Assembly (NCBI GenBank): GCA_947652605.1
Contig: OX393578.1
Span: 41,483,470-41,547,469, forward strand
Source of the DNA: Elmis aenea
Taxonomy: Eukaryota > Arthropoda > Insecta > Coleoptera > Elmidae
Direction of reading: 5' to 3'
Length of the DNA stretch: 64,000 bases
The position numbers and the translations under genes are program-made. Within the stretch, counting starts at the first letter, position 1, and each line of letters begins with the position of its first letter. Shown piece after piece: positions 47,544 to 59,628 of this stretch. The notes under the pieces are model-generated. The model had not been told where the DNA came from, did not search any database, and was given only the letters and a program-made list of their open reading frames with translations.

Positions 47544-48009
47544 CAGCGTGTATTAAAAGTAACGTTACGAATCAATATCTCGTCTTGTGACAACTTTACA
47601 AAAAAAAGTTTTGTATGAAAGTTGTTTGTGTTTATTTACTACATAACCTTAAATTATTTTCAACTATGCACAGTGTTTTGTTTTTGCGCACCGATACGAC
47701 ACTTTTGTTTATTATTCTGAAGATGGTTAGCGGATGACCTGACTATAAACCATACTTTCAATTACGTGTTTTCTTTCTAATTATCCCACAAAGTCAATGG
47801 GAAACACCTAAACATTTCGACCAAGTTTGATAGCTCTAGCTTAAACGGCTAGGACGTATTCGATTTTTTGATTTTTTTTTCTTGCAACTTTGGAGGTCTC
47901 TAACTTTGAAAGGAAGCATTTTCGGATAACAAAATATTTGACAAATGGTCATAATTTTCACTCAGGAATATGCACCTACTTTTTGGCGGTGTATAATTGG
48001 GACACCCTG
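47544..48009. mobile_element. Possible CAGGGTG-type MITE
   Basis: Bounded by TA|CAGCGTGTATTAAAAG and GGGACACCCTG|TA. The ends match the CAGGGTG class, but the internal inverted arms are weak. Confidence 0.4.
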
Positions 48010-48072
48010 TATATAACTGGGAATACTTTAGAAAAGGCATTTAGTATGCAAAAAAAACTCTATTCAACATAA

Positions 48073-48592
48073 GCTAATATTAGACGTTGCGATTTTTTTT
48101 TCATCTGTAAGAAAAATATTTTACATCTTGCAAAATAAATACAGGACCCCTATTACACGTTGCGATTTTTTTGCGTACGATTCGAAATCGCCACTGCGCT
48201 GCACAATTTATCTGACATTTAAATAACAGCCAGCCGCAGTTAACCATATAATAACCATAACATGACCAACATATCTGCATTTTTAGTACTGTGGTCAGTT
48301 TACTACAATCGCGAAATGCGTATCGTGTTAAAAAGTAAGAAAAAAGTATACTTGGTTGGTTATGTGATCCTTTTGGCAACACAGTGGCACAAAAATTACC
48401 AGAAGTTACTAAAAATTTAAAATACACATGATTGACCTTGAAAAATTAGAGCATGTTCAATAGAATAAAATCCTATGACATTTAAAATCCGTTGCGATTT
48501 TTTTTCCTATACACATATTAGACGTTGCGATTTGTAAAATTTGCGTTGTCAAAATATGATTTGTAAGAAAAATCGCAACGTCTAATATTAGC
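48073..48592. mobile_element. Foldback repeat with GCTAATATTAGACGTTGCG ends
   Basis: The end GCTAATATTAGACGTTGCGA recurs inverted at 48592. Further internal copies of ACGTTGCGATTTTT lie at 48155 and 48490-48535. It overlaps the 3' end of the piggyBac remnant. Confidence 0.6.
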
Positions 48593-48599
48593 ATTTCAC

Positions 48600-49744
48600 T
48601 AACATTACAAATCTTTTTTTTTAAATTTCTTGTATCCTTATAAATAGTACAAATTATTGTTTTTGATACAATGCTATGGTGGAAACAGACATATTTTGAA
48701 CACTTTTGGCAACTATTTCTTGTTCTTTTGTCTTTTTTTCTCAGACATATCAAATAGCGTTTAGAAGGTGTAGTTGGTATATACCGGAATCTGGGCTTCG
48801 ACGTTTTCAACTTCTTCGGGACTAATGTAGCGGATGGCCTCCTTAACTCTTCAGTCCAAACGTTTATTCTGTAACCTCTGAATGACATAGGATTTATAAT
48901 AACTTCACGTCCAAGTTCAAGTAAAAAGTTTTTTCTGTAGTTACTATCTTCATTTAATTCTGGATTTTTAGTCGTCCAAATTACATATGCATTTAGTGCA
49001 GCAATGTCCAGAATATTTTGAAATAATACAAAAGGTCATCTTTTTGTACCCCTTTTTCTTAAATATTCATTCACCATCTTATCCATGGTATCTACAGAAC
49101 CTTTGGCCTTGTTGTAAAGTTCTAATAATGAGAAATAATATTATGAAAATAAAAATAATTAAATAAAGTTATATGAAACTAAAAAAATGTAGTTCACTTC
49201 TTCAGAGCTGATGGAGTCATTTTCTTTTTGTAAGTAATGATCGGATTCAGAAGTATCCGAAAAAACCTCGTTTCCTATAAATTTTCCACCTGATTCTTCA
49301 ATCCATTGCAAAGCTGTTAGGTGGTCGCTTTCTTTGCTAAGATCAAGTCTTCGTTTTTGGACATTGCTGTTGCTCGATATTACACTTTATTACTATATCT
49401 ACATAATCTAACGCAGTGTCGCACAGAATAGAAACATGTGTACTGAAATATTTGGTCAAACGAGTTTGTTTACTGACTAAAATACCAAAGGTCACGTTAT
49501 AAGGTTGTAAAATATGAATCACAAATAAGACGATATGGGATACAATTGTATCCCAAGCAATTAATTATTTTTGATCGCGTTAATAAGCAAACAGAAGTCG
49601 AAAATCAATTTGTCAGCTTACTTCAATCAGTATAAGTGACAATTAAAAAAATTGGCGGTGTCGATAAATAATTTTGAAACAAAATATGAGAAAAAAACTC
49701 TTCCTGGCATACATTTGTATCCCACGCAGGCCGGGAAAGGTTAA
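48600..49744 (-). pseudogene. Decayed, internally deleted piggyBac element
   Basis: Reading right to left, TTAA (49741-49744) is followed by the terminal CCTTTCCCGGCC. An N-terminal acidic piece (about 49378-49197, L-Q-W-I-E-E-S-G-G-K) is followed directly by Y-N-K-A-K-G-S-V-D-T-M-D-K-M, the third catalytic Asp motif of piggyBac transposases. The frame then runs N-E-Y-L-R-K-R-G-T-K-R and meets a TGA (49036-49038) where the family has Trp, then P-F-V-L-F-Q-N-I-L-D-I-A-A-L-N-A. The C-terminal Cys-rich domain (48888-48640) has lost at least one Cys. The core with the first two catalytic Asp residues is missing. Confidence 0.78.
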
Positions 49745-49896
49745 ACTATTTTTTAAAACATGTCATGTTTACCCCTTTAACTCTAATCTAATTAAACCTT
49801 ATTTGAAAGAATGAATAATGTACAACTACGAGTCTACTAAATAAATGGAATAGGTCTACAAGAGATTTTACAATTCATTAAAAAATATTTTGAGTA

Positions 49897-51213
49897 GGGG
49901 CGACCGGGGATAAAAGTAACATTTTTTTGTTTTTATTTAATTTCTCATAGATTATTACAAATTTTTTACATCCAAATTGGTTTAATGATAGATTGGACAT
50001 TTGTCTTGCTTCCAAGATATTTATTTCGTGTGTTTCGTAAAGCAACTGTTAGAAAAAAAATTTTTTCTTTAGTAAGACAGCTGTTACTTTCAACCTCAAC
50101 GTTGGGGCTAAAAGTAACAATGATTGGGGTAAGTTGTAACGGCAAAATAATTTACACAGCTCATAAGTAGTGAGTAAATATATTAGTATTCATCAACAAA
50201 ATTAATATTTTATTCAAAAATGCACATTAGCAAAATGAAAAAATAAAAATAAATATCTTTGGTACAATACAAAATGATAAGTGAACAGTATGGCATACCA
50301 GGTAAGGGCGGTCCCAAATTATTAAATTTATACTGGATCATAATAACTGTTTGTTTTATTTTTAAAAAATCTAACCGCCCTTAAACTGACCGTCATTCAT
50401 TAAATCAGTAAAAGAGGGTCAGGTTAAGTTGGGTTGGTTAAAGCTTTGTTTATATTAAGTTATAAATATTAAGGTAATAGAATAAAAACAATGGCGGCTG
50501 GTAGGAAAACCAAAAGTACCAGATCTTACCAATTTACATAGGTTTTATAATTTAAAATGCTTTTTAAGAAATGATTTAGCTTTACATACATTTCCATCAT
50601 TAAACCGATATTATATACTGAGTTTTATAATTTAATAATTTGGGACTGCAGTTGCCAGGTTTGCCAAGATTATAAGTACCTACATATTTAAAAATGTGAA
50701 TCAAAAAGATACAACAAACTGGAAAATTATTCCGACAACTCTTGTATATTCTCATCTACGAAGAAAGCCACCAATTATGTGCTAAGAGTGAACATTTGCA
50801 AGTGAAACATTAATTGGGGTTGGTTGTAACACTTTGTTACTTTTGACCCCAAGTTAAAAAAAAAAAATTCAGGGAATCCACAATTAACCACGATTCTAAC
50901 GTCAAATTGTATTGCATCCACCAATAGCCAACTAAATTTAGAACAAAATAATATAGGTACTTTTTTGTTCCTATTTTAGAGATCGCCTAAAAGTTACTCG
51001 ACGGATGAGACAACGCAGTAACTTTTAGGCGGAAAATAGTGACTCTGGCTGGCAAAAAGTTAACCTCTATGACAGATGAAAACTAGCAATGTAGGTAGGG
51101 AGCTGGATGTAACTTAACATTCCAAAAGCGTTTAGGGTGATATAAAACAAAAATTAAAGAAACTATAGGCACTGTTACAACCTACCCGTGTTACTTTTAT
51201 CCCCGGTCTCCCC
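49897..51213. mobile_element. GGGGAGACCGGGG-end element, copy 4 (inverse)
   Basis: 1317 bp flanked by TA on both sides and lying in the opposite orientation to 31857-33181, which it matches closely throughout. The ends are GGGGCGACCGGGGATAAAAG and its inverse. The small ORF at 49985-50170 is repeat translation. Confidence 0.75.
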
Positions 51214-51629
51214 TATTTTTAGTTTTACTTTTACCATTCTTGAATTATTTTTAAGCAAAGTATGAAGACGTTATAAGACAACGCATCTATCATGCAAATA
51301 ACCCTTTTATTGCCCCTCGATTTGTTTTTCTTCCGCAATTATTGTGAGATAAAGCAAATCTAATTAACTGCGCCCTTGGTATTATTGCAATCTAAAATCA
51401 TGGTAATCTTGTTGTCAATTCCATTACCGTGATGCATTTTAATCATCTGTGCTATACTTGTTAATTTTTGATTGACTACGGTTGCATTATTTTCGAAATA
51501 TAATTTTGAAGAATGAACATGCTTTTAGTTATTGGTTCAAGTGTGGTTTAATTTTTTTTTTGTATTTGCATTGTTACTATTTTTTTCGATATAAAAAATT
51601 ATCGCTTGTAATGTTATAAAGCTTTAGTC

Positions 51630-52710
51630 CAGGGGTCCCCTAACAATGGCCCGCGGGTAAAATCCGGCCCGCGAAGGTTTTTTATCCGGCTGTATATTAT
51701 ACCTACCTACTGCTACATAGAAAATACCTACAAATATAATTTATGCAGATCTGGTAACCTTGAAATAATACGGAGAAATAATTATTTAAAAGGGAACATG
51801 TGATTTAAATTAAATTTTTTGATACAAAAAAATAAATATAGCCTCATCAAATATTTTGTAGGAAAAATGATTGCTGCATCAGGCAGTACTAACATGTTTT
51901 GAGAATGAAACTTTTCAAATAAAAAGTCCACTCAAATTTCGATAGAGTTACTAAGGCAGAAACAATTACATGGTTCTCATTAGAACTATTTCAATATTTA
52001 ACGATGATTTGATTGTTATTAATTTTAATTTTGAGAATACCTATTTGTTCAATTTAGTAAAACAAATATATTATTTGTTGTATATTTTGTTTACTTTATT
52101 ATCAAGAAATAGGAGAATTGTATCTACATTAGTTTACAAGTTAAAGGAGTGTACAATATAGTTTACAATACGTACGCACGAAGGCCATTATTCATTTCCA
52201 ATATGTAGTGGATATCTGCGATAACATTATGGTTAAAAAATTGAAACGATATATTAGTAGTTCAAGAATATTTTAAAACAATTGGAGTGTGCTATAGAAC
52301 AAGATTGAATTCCGCAACCAGCTTTACTGTGTTGTTTGAAGGCTAAACAACATTTGTCGCATAACATCAGATTTAGGATGCCGTAACTATCGCTGTATCT
52401 GGTACAAAATCAAACACTTCTAACTTCTAATATTTGAAGCCAGTGATAAGCAACCTGTTTTTTTTTGCAGCGGGTCAGAACTCAAAAACTTAATAATCCG
52501 CACGAGCCGCACACTAAAAAAAACCTAATACATTATTTAAAAAATATATATATATTCTGTACTAGAAATGGTCTTTTTAAAAATTATATCATAGATTTAT
52601 ACAGTGTGTTGAACGAAAACATTGTCAAATTAACCTAATTGAATGATCTCCGATGGCCGAATAAAAACAATCGACGGGCTACATGCGGCTCGTGGATTGC
52701 GGATTGCTAA
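51630..52710. mobile_element. Degraded hAT-like element with GGCCCGCGG end
   Basis: Starts CAGGGGTCCCCTAACAATGG, followed by CCCGCGGG and ATCCGGCCCGCG, ends typical of a widespread hAT group. Near 52680 GGGCTACATGCGGCTCGTGG looks like the eroded right end. I see no intact transposase. Confidence 0.45.
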
Positions 52711-53081
52711 TTCATTCTAGAGGTTTAAGAGATCAACATGTGATTAAATTAGAAAAGAGGCGTTTTCTACGACTACTTCGTCAAATGAACATTACTGTAT
52801 AATCTGCATGCATAGTAAAAGGGTCGTTACGCATGGTAAGCGAAAAGTACAGTTTTCTAGAAATGATCAAAGTACACTCACGTTAAAATTGATAATTAAC
52901 AACGTACATACAAGTGTGTTTACTAAACGCCAAAAAGGCAAAAGGCCCATAAAATCGTATGTATTATGTGGTCGTAGAAAAACTATAGTACAAAACTCAG
53001 GTTGTAAAGCAATTACGCAGTCGTGGAAAGGCAACTTTTTCACGTGCGTTATATGGATGTTACAACACTAGTTATGTAATA

Positions 53082-53404
53082 TACAGGGTAGTCCAAAAGT
53101 ATGGAAACGCTGCTGTAACGGTGTAAATACAGATTTTCTCAGAAAACGTTTTATTTAAAAAAACTCATGCAAATTGTTAGCTACATTTTGACTTACTTGT
53201 TAGTCAACCGTGTGCTACTGACAGACGATCGTCATATTTTGCAAATGGTTACCTGTTTTTTTTTACTTCAGCTGATACAGACTTCTTTTTCTCTTTTCAA
53301 CCATTGTCAATTGTCAAAAGGCATGTTTAGCGTTAAAAAGATATTGACAAAGCAGAAAACGTTTTTAATCAGTGTAATTCAAGAAATGTCACTATCGAAA
53401 AACT
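53082..53404. other. Fragment beginning with a CAGGGTAGTCC MITE end
   Basis: TA|CAGGGTAGTCCAAAAGTATGG resembles other MITE ends here, without a matching right end. The ORF at 53167-53451 has no family features. Confidence 0.3.
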
Positions 53405-53518
53405 TCTTTATACAGGGTGAATATTATGTTCCAGGCCGATGTTGTTTTTGAATAACCCGGAAATGAATCACATTTTTTTAAATTTGGATTTTTTTATTCA
53501 TCAGTAGGCTTATGACAA

Positions 53519-53783
53519 TTATGTATGGAATATGACATCGCTCAAGTGACCACCTCTGGCAGCGTTACAAATGCCTGTTCTTTTAATCATATTTTTCATG
53601 ACATTCTCGCACGTTTCGCGTGTTATTTCCGCAATTTCATGTCGAATATTGTCCTGAAGCATTGGAATTGTTGTTGGTTTATTAGCGTAGACTTTTCCTT
53701 CCAGGTACCCCCACAGAAAATAGTCGGGTGACGTTAAATCGGGTGATCGCGGGGGCCAGTCGATATCACCATTTTTAGTAAAT
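53519..53783 (-). pseudogene. Mariner-like transposase C-terminal fragment
   Basis: On the minus strand, codons read N-G-D-I-D-W-P-P-R-S-P-D-L-T-S-P-D-Y-F-L-W-G-Y, with the third catalytic Asp present (S-P-D-Y). They continue through K-V-Y-A-N-K-P to R-G-G-H-L-S-D-V-I-F-H-T and a stop at 53521-53519. Everything upstream is missing. A CAGGGTGAATATTATG end at about 53415 may be its terminus. Not the same copy type as 39292-40012. Confidence 0.75.
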
Positions 53784-54366
53784 CAGTTTATCACTAACAC
53801 TGGGTTTTGTAAAATCAAGTCTCATATGAACTTGCCGGAATTTTTTTTTACTTAAATTTAGTTTAAGATTATGCACCATCGTTTATCAAGAATGAAATAT
53901 TTTGAGAAAACGATAAGAATTTTTTTTGCGATTTTACTTTTTGATTAACACTGTACTGTTATTTTTGGTCGAGTTCGCCATAATTTTGGGTTTTGCTAAG
54001 CGAATTAAAGTTGCGTTAAATATGTTTTTATAGTATTTTTTTTACCACATGGAATACCTATTTCTTATTTAAATTACCATTGTAAGAAATTAAAGTAGAC
54101 TTGATCCAATTCATAGTTTTATTCATTAAGCGAATATTTATAGTACACTATTTAGTCATTGCTATATTATTGTTATTTCTAGTAATAGTTGACAAAAAAC
54201 TAAAGAAAACAAAGGATTAAAAATATCACTTACAATAATATTAATAACAAATGCTTAAGTAGGTTATTGGAATGTTTTACCGTAAAACTAGTTGTCAGTT
54301 AGAAAAGAATAATGATGAGGGCGGTGAACCCCAAGGTGCAAGGTGGAATTCATAACAAACTTGGAC
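53784..54366. other. Gene-free spacer upstream of gene J
   Basis: A+T-rich sequence; nothing supported. Confidence 0.5.
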
Positions 54367-54374
54367 TATAAAAG
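54367..54374 (+). promoter_or_regulatory. TATA box of gene J
   Basis: TATAAAAG, 84 bp upstream of the ATG of gene J. A weakly similar GGCGGTGAAC tract precedes the TATA boxes of J and K (54320 and 59487). Confidence 0.65.
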
Positions 54375-54450
54375 ACGTGCATTTAGAAATTTTTTGAATA
54401 GTTGTAAGTGGCTACAAATAGAATTGTGTTAATATTTATTTATATCCAGG

Positions 54451-55581
54451 ATGTTTAAGGTAAATTATTTTAAGCTTCCCACTTTAAATGTGTGCACTTA
54501 TACCCAAAAAAGTTCATAATTTGTCTTGCAGTCAATTAACGATAATCAAATATTTATTGTAAAACAAATATTCTGCTTATTTAACGAACATAAAAATAAA
54601 TATTACGTATTTATTGAAAAATTTCCTGAAATAATTTAACAAGAAAATTATGCTTCAACACAGAACTGACCCAAAAATTTTAAATAACATTTAATAGTTT
54701 ATCTACTTGTTTACTTTGTTTATTTAATATATTTTATTGAAGAGAGAGATAAAAACTATTCCAGCGAATTTTTATTTACTGAAACATAATGTTGGTTATT
54801 CAGAAATTAGTGTTTGCTAAATTTGTAATACCCATTAAAACGCCATTACAAATTAATAAGGATAATATTGATGCTTAACTTAGGATTCTTATTTATTTTT
54901 ACATGAAGTATTTGCGGTGTGTTTGTCATACATTTTGGTTACCTTTATTAACTTTTAAAATGCGGAACTCCAAAAAAATATGTTTGGTGCATTTATTACT
55001 GGAATAAATATTTTATTTATAAATAAATGTACGAAACCAAAGTATTTTCGTGTTTTAAGGGGACAAAAATATATTTTTTTAATGTCTCAAATATTCTGTT
55101 CAGAAAATATACTATGTAGCACAGTTTATTCAAGCATTTTAATTATAATGCGTTTTGATTATTTGACACGTATATACCATAATTATTCTTAAAAATTATT
55201 AGAAAGTAGTTTTCCAATTTTTTTAATTTTATAAAAAAAATATTTGATATTTGTTTTTAGGACATTTGTTTAGTTTTACTGGTATGGGTGGCCTTGACCA
55301 AGGCCTTTCCAACTCAAGAAGCAGTTCAAGGTCAACCAGCTATGATACTTATTATGAGTCCTAGAGATATTACACAAAATCAGAACGCAGTCGAGCAAGA
55401 AGATTTAAAAACGGCCGAATCTGCCAACCCGACATGGGGATGGCGAGGTGGATTTGGTGGACAGGATTTTGGAAATTTCGGCAATCTATATCCTAGCACA
55501 AATTATGCTAGTCCCGGTTGGAGAAATACAGGCTATGGGCTTGGAAACTGGGGAAGCAATGGATGGGGATGGAGAAATTAA
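54451..55581 (+). CDS. Gene J: secreted Gly/Trp/Asn-rich protein, two exons
   Basis: Exon 1 (54451-54459, M-F-K, donor GTAAAT) joins exon 2 (55261-55581, acceptor TTTTTAG) in phase 0, giving 109 residues. Signal core I-C-L-V-L-L-V-W-V-A-L, with cleavage likely at K-A|F-P-T. A longer, acidic pro-region ends E-D-L-K-T-A-E-S-A-N-P. The tail is less monotonous than in other members: W-G-W-R-G-G, then F-G, N-Y and W-G-S-N-G-W-G-W-R-N. The motif and pro-region match gene K. Predicted secreted; no domain recognised. Confidence 0.84.
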
Positions 55582-55683
55582 ACGAAATCTAAACGATTAA
55601 AATGTTGCTGTTACAACTAAGAATCGAACTGTTTTTTAATTATTCCCTTAAATAAGTAGTATTTGTTCTTTGTATAAAAATGT

Positions 55684-55689
55684 AATAAA
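55684..55689 (+). terminator. poly(A) signal of gene J
   Basis: AATAAA about 100 bp past the stop. Confidence 0.65.
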
Positions 55690-58600
55690 ACTTTTTTTTA
55701 TCTAAAGTGTTTTAAAAGCGGATCTGAAATAATTTATAAAAAGTTTTAGTGTAAATTTTTAGCCTTATAAATATAGTTTAACAGCTGATTTTATAGAAAA
55801 ATATTCCATTAACTTTTTCATATTGAACCGTAAGGGATAAAGATTTGGCTAAATCAAAGAACATGTACAAGATATCGAGAACTACTGCCCAACATATTGA
55901 AACTGTCCACATTTTGTGGAATTACAAAAAAAAATCTACGATAGGATTTATTTCGTAAGTAACCCTTAGAGTCTAAATTTTGTAGACTCTTTTTTTTAAT
56001 TTAACGTTCTGTAGAAATTGTTCACATATCAATTAAAAGAGAAAAAATAAAAGAGGAAATTTTAAATTATATAAAAAAATAGATAATCTGCTCTTTAATA
56101 ATATTTAATAAGCAGTTAATAAGTTAGATTGAAAAATTAGTATTTGACGCTTTTATAATTAAAAAAGAAAATTAAGTTACTTGTGGAAATTTTGATCGTG
56201 CTTTGTACACATTATCTTTAATTTAAAGCAAATGTTTGTCTTTATAAGCTTTTTTTGCATCATGGCACGTTTATCTGGAATACACAACTTACTTTTTATG
56301 AGATAAAGTGAAACCAGTCATCTTTTTGGTAATTGTAAATGATGTTTTCAATATATTTGTAACAAGTACATATATTTAAAAAAAATAAACCCGATGTAAT
56401 TAGAAAAAAATGTTTATTGTTATTAAACAAATATAAGAACATAATTCTTGACTCTTTTTTTAAAATTTAATAATAATACATCCACTTAACCTAACCAACG
56501 AAGTATTATAGCAAACAAATTTGAGTAAATTAACGTGTTAGAAGTAATAAAAATTAATACGTGTTCAAATTGGGCATTATAAATTTTATTTTATGTATCA
56601 CAAAGGCGAAAACGATTACGCATGTTAAGATAATTTATTGCAATATCAATGACAAAATAAATTTATAAGGTTGTAAACGCTGTTATCCTAAATAAATGAA
56701 AAATAAAGATCACTTAATTGTTTTGCGCCATGAAGGTTTGCTTGAAGTTGAACGCTTGTCTATCAATGCAATAAAAAAACTAAGAAAAGTTTTATAGAGG
56801 AAAAAAAATTAATTAAATTGAAATTGAAAATTGGTTTTACAAAATATATCTCTTTAGTATTAATAAATACTTTTCAATAATCAAACTGACATATTAATTT
56901 TAGTATAGAATAGAAGAATATTAAGAAAAATCTTTGCTAACTTTTTCTATAAGAAGGGAACAACTACTATCGACCGAACAGAAAATGCATCAATAAGACA
57001 AAAGACGGTATTTGTTTATTACAATTGTATTTAACAACACTGAGAAATTTAATTTGTAAGTCAACTGAACTTATTGGAAATAAAAAGCTGTAGGCAGTAA
57101 AAAAAAACACACTTTATATTATTTATTTCTTTATTTATCATTTGATATTTAATTCATAAAGTTGAGTTGCTTAGAACTTAGTTTAATAACATCTTGAGAC
57201 AGTGAAAAAAATTAATTTAACCCAGAGCGTTTGAAATTATAATTTCTATAGATTTTAAAAAATCTTTAGAGCCTATAAGTGCAAGAAAAGTATAGATTTA
57301 ACTTTTGATCAAAAAACATTTTCCTTTGTTATCTACTATTTATCGCTTGGGTAAAAAATTTGAAGCATTAAAATACAGAAGAAAGTCCTCCTACAGCTCT
57401 TACCGAAAGGAAAACCAAAGCTGGTTTTAAAAAGATAATTACAGATGATAATAAGGTCATTTACTCGGTAATTAAGCATCAGCTTAAAATTGGACCCCTA
57501 GCGGTTAGATAGTTTCCACGATAGCCTGCAAAAAAAGGTTTGTCGTTTTTTGCAGAATCAACTCTTTGAGCTTTAAAAATTAGAGCGTGTAAGAATTTTC
57601 CATTACTCTTCATCAATAGTGAAGAGCACAATTTTAAAAGACGACGAAATTTTTTTGATGTACCAAACCGCCAAGAAAGTCGCAAATGGATCCATGATAA
57701 TGTGAGCACATTTTGATAATGGCCTAAAAGCTATAAACAATAAAAAAGGTAATGCATGCAGTTTTCTTCTCGAGTACTGACCTAGTCAATTAAATTAAGC
57801 TAGACGCTTAAAAGACAGTTATAGCGAAATAGTACACAGAAATACATTTGCTCAAAGTATTCCGAAGGGTTCCAAAGACGGGGATTTTGCTTCTCATCAG
57901 GCACGTTTTTAGCTGAAATAAGATAAAGTAATGGAACATCAACCGTACTATTTATTTATTTTTTGGACTTAAATCAATTTTGCGGTTAGAAAGTTATTGT
58001 CTGCACCTCACGATTACTTTGCAAGTATTTCCAAAGAAGATTGGGTTGGAAGTTTTTAATATATAATAATTTGAAGTTTCTAAAGCGAACCCTTAATAAA
58101 AATACAAGTTATTGGTATCGATGGATTCGTTAGAATATGCTCCATTAAAATAACCGCTAGTACCACCATAGTTCCATTAAAAAAAAATGACTTTTTGTCA
58201 AAAAACCGATTCCGAAACCTTCAAAGCCGATTAAAGTAACCTAAATGTCATTTAAAATTTACAAAAACGTTTTTTCGATAATTGTTGGCATAATAAAAAT
58301 CAATTTGTGCAGGTCACGGCACCCTTATGAAAAAAATTAATTTTGTTTCAAAAAAATTTTGAGGTTATAAAAATTAACCAAAATAGTGCAATCGTATCCA
58401 AAATCGCTTCCTCTTTCCAAAAATGTAAAAATATACAGGGTGTTCCATTTAAAATAACAAAGTTGGGGTCATTTCCGGCGAAACCGGAGGTGAAACAAAC
58501 GTGTGCATGTGCTCAAAGAGCCCGGTTTTTTGCACATATCATATGTCTAAAATTACATTTATCTAAAATAAAAACTAAAGAAAAAAAAGGGGGTGTTATA

Positions 58601-59526
58601 CACTTTATCTACACCCGGTATAATTAGACACTTAAAAAATTAAAGCTCCCTTTGTTTCAAGTGACATATTTATTTTACTGCCTCGGGGAAGTCATTTTAG
58701 CTTAGAAGGTAAATTTAACGAATAAAATTTAAATAGTGAAAGAACCGGTAAAGTCCGGCAATAAAAATTATTCATTTCGTTTTCGATCTTGAACGAAAAA
58801 TAATGACTTTGTTTTCGATACCATTAAAATTTCGGGTAATTTTGTTTTACCTTTTCGTATTCGTTCGGTTCTCAGTTCCTGTTTCAATATAGTATTGTTT
58901 AATTATTAGCTCTAAAGTTTTGTAGCAAATAATGCTAATAAATATTGGGTTAGTTAATTAAAAACATTTTTTTTCTGGCTTAAAATGTTTATATGATACT
59001 GTTTTTTCTTTGAAAATTTACTATAGTTCCACTGTCTGGTGTGTCGTGTTAAAAGTATATCTGATTTGTTAATCAATTTAACATTTACTTAAAAAAAAAT
59101 TAGGAACAATAAAACTGTCGAATAAAGTCAATTATTACTATTTTTGTATAGATAAAGAGCTATTGGATGTTTTTAATACGAAAATCAAAAGGAATTCATC
59201 TTGAGCTCTTCAAAGCAATGCAATTCAGTTTTGCTGTCATTTTTATTAAAAATATCTCTGACAAATCTTTACAAAAACAAATTTTAAGTTATTTAAGGTG
59301 CAATTATATTAAAAGTGCATTTATTTAGTTATGGAAATTACCCATTACGCTAATTTTTAATAAATATTTGTAAGGTAAATAACATCTTATTGCGTCTCGC
59401 ATATTTTAATGCCTCACAACCTATTAATGTGATCTGCGTTGCTTGCTAATTAATAAGCTTAACAAGTTGGAAAGACCCATCAAAGAGGCGGTGAACTGAA
59501 GAGTACAAAAACGATCATTTGAGGAC
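55690..59526. other. Spacer between genes J and K
   Basis: Mostly A+T-rich, no supported gene. About 58060-58622 is a partial copy of the foldback element at 13793-14706 (GGGGTCATTTCCGGCGAAAC). The ORF at 57479-57709 is unsupported. Confidence 0.5.
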
Positions 59527-59535
59527 TATATAAAG
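59527..59535 (+). promoter_or_regulatory. TATA box and initiator of gene K
   Basis: TATATAAAG, followed 31 bp downstream by TCAGTT (59558-59563), which fits the arthropod initiator. This predicts a 5' leader of about 70 bp before the ATG. Confidence 0.72.
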
Positions 59536-59628
59536 ATGTCCATCGGTTTATGAAAAATCAGTTCGTGTCGGTTGTGCTATTAATTAAAAAGTTTAATTGT
59601 TCTGCAATTTGGCGCAGGTGTTCAAAAA

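Noticed and set aside
52808..53071. 87-residue basic ORF
   Set aside because: No family, signal or neighbouring regulatory features; it lies between degraded repeats.
54980..55192. 70-residue ORF inside the intron of gene J
   Set aside because: It lies between the M-F-K exon and its acceptor and has no homologue in the other family introns.
57479..57709. 76-residue minus-strand ORF in the J-K spacer; on the plus strand the same DNA gives E-E-H-N-F-K-R-R-R-N-F-F-D
   Set aside because: Neither strand gives a recognisable domain or exon context. Possibly an old transposon fragment, but unsupported.
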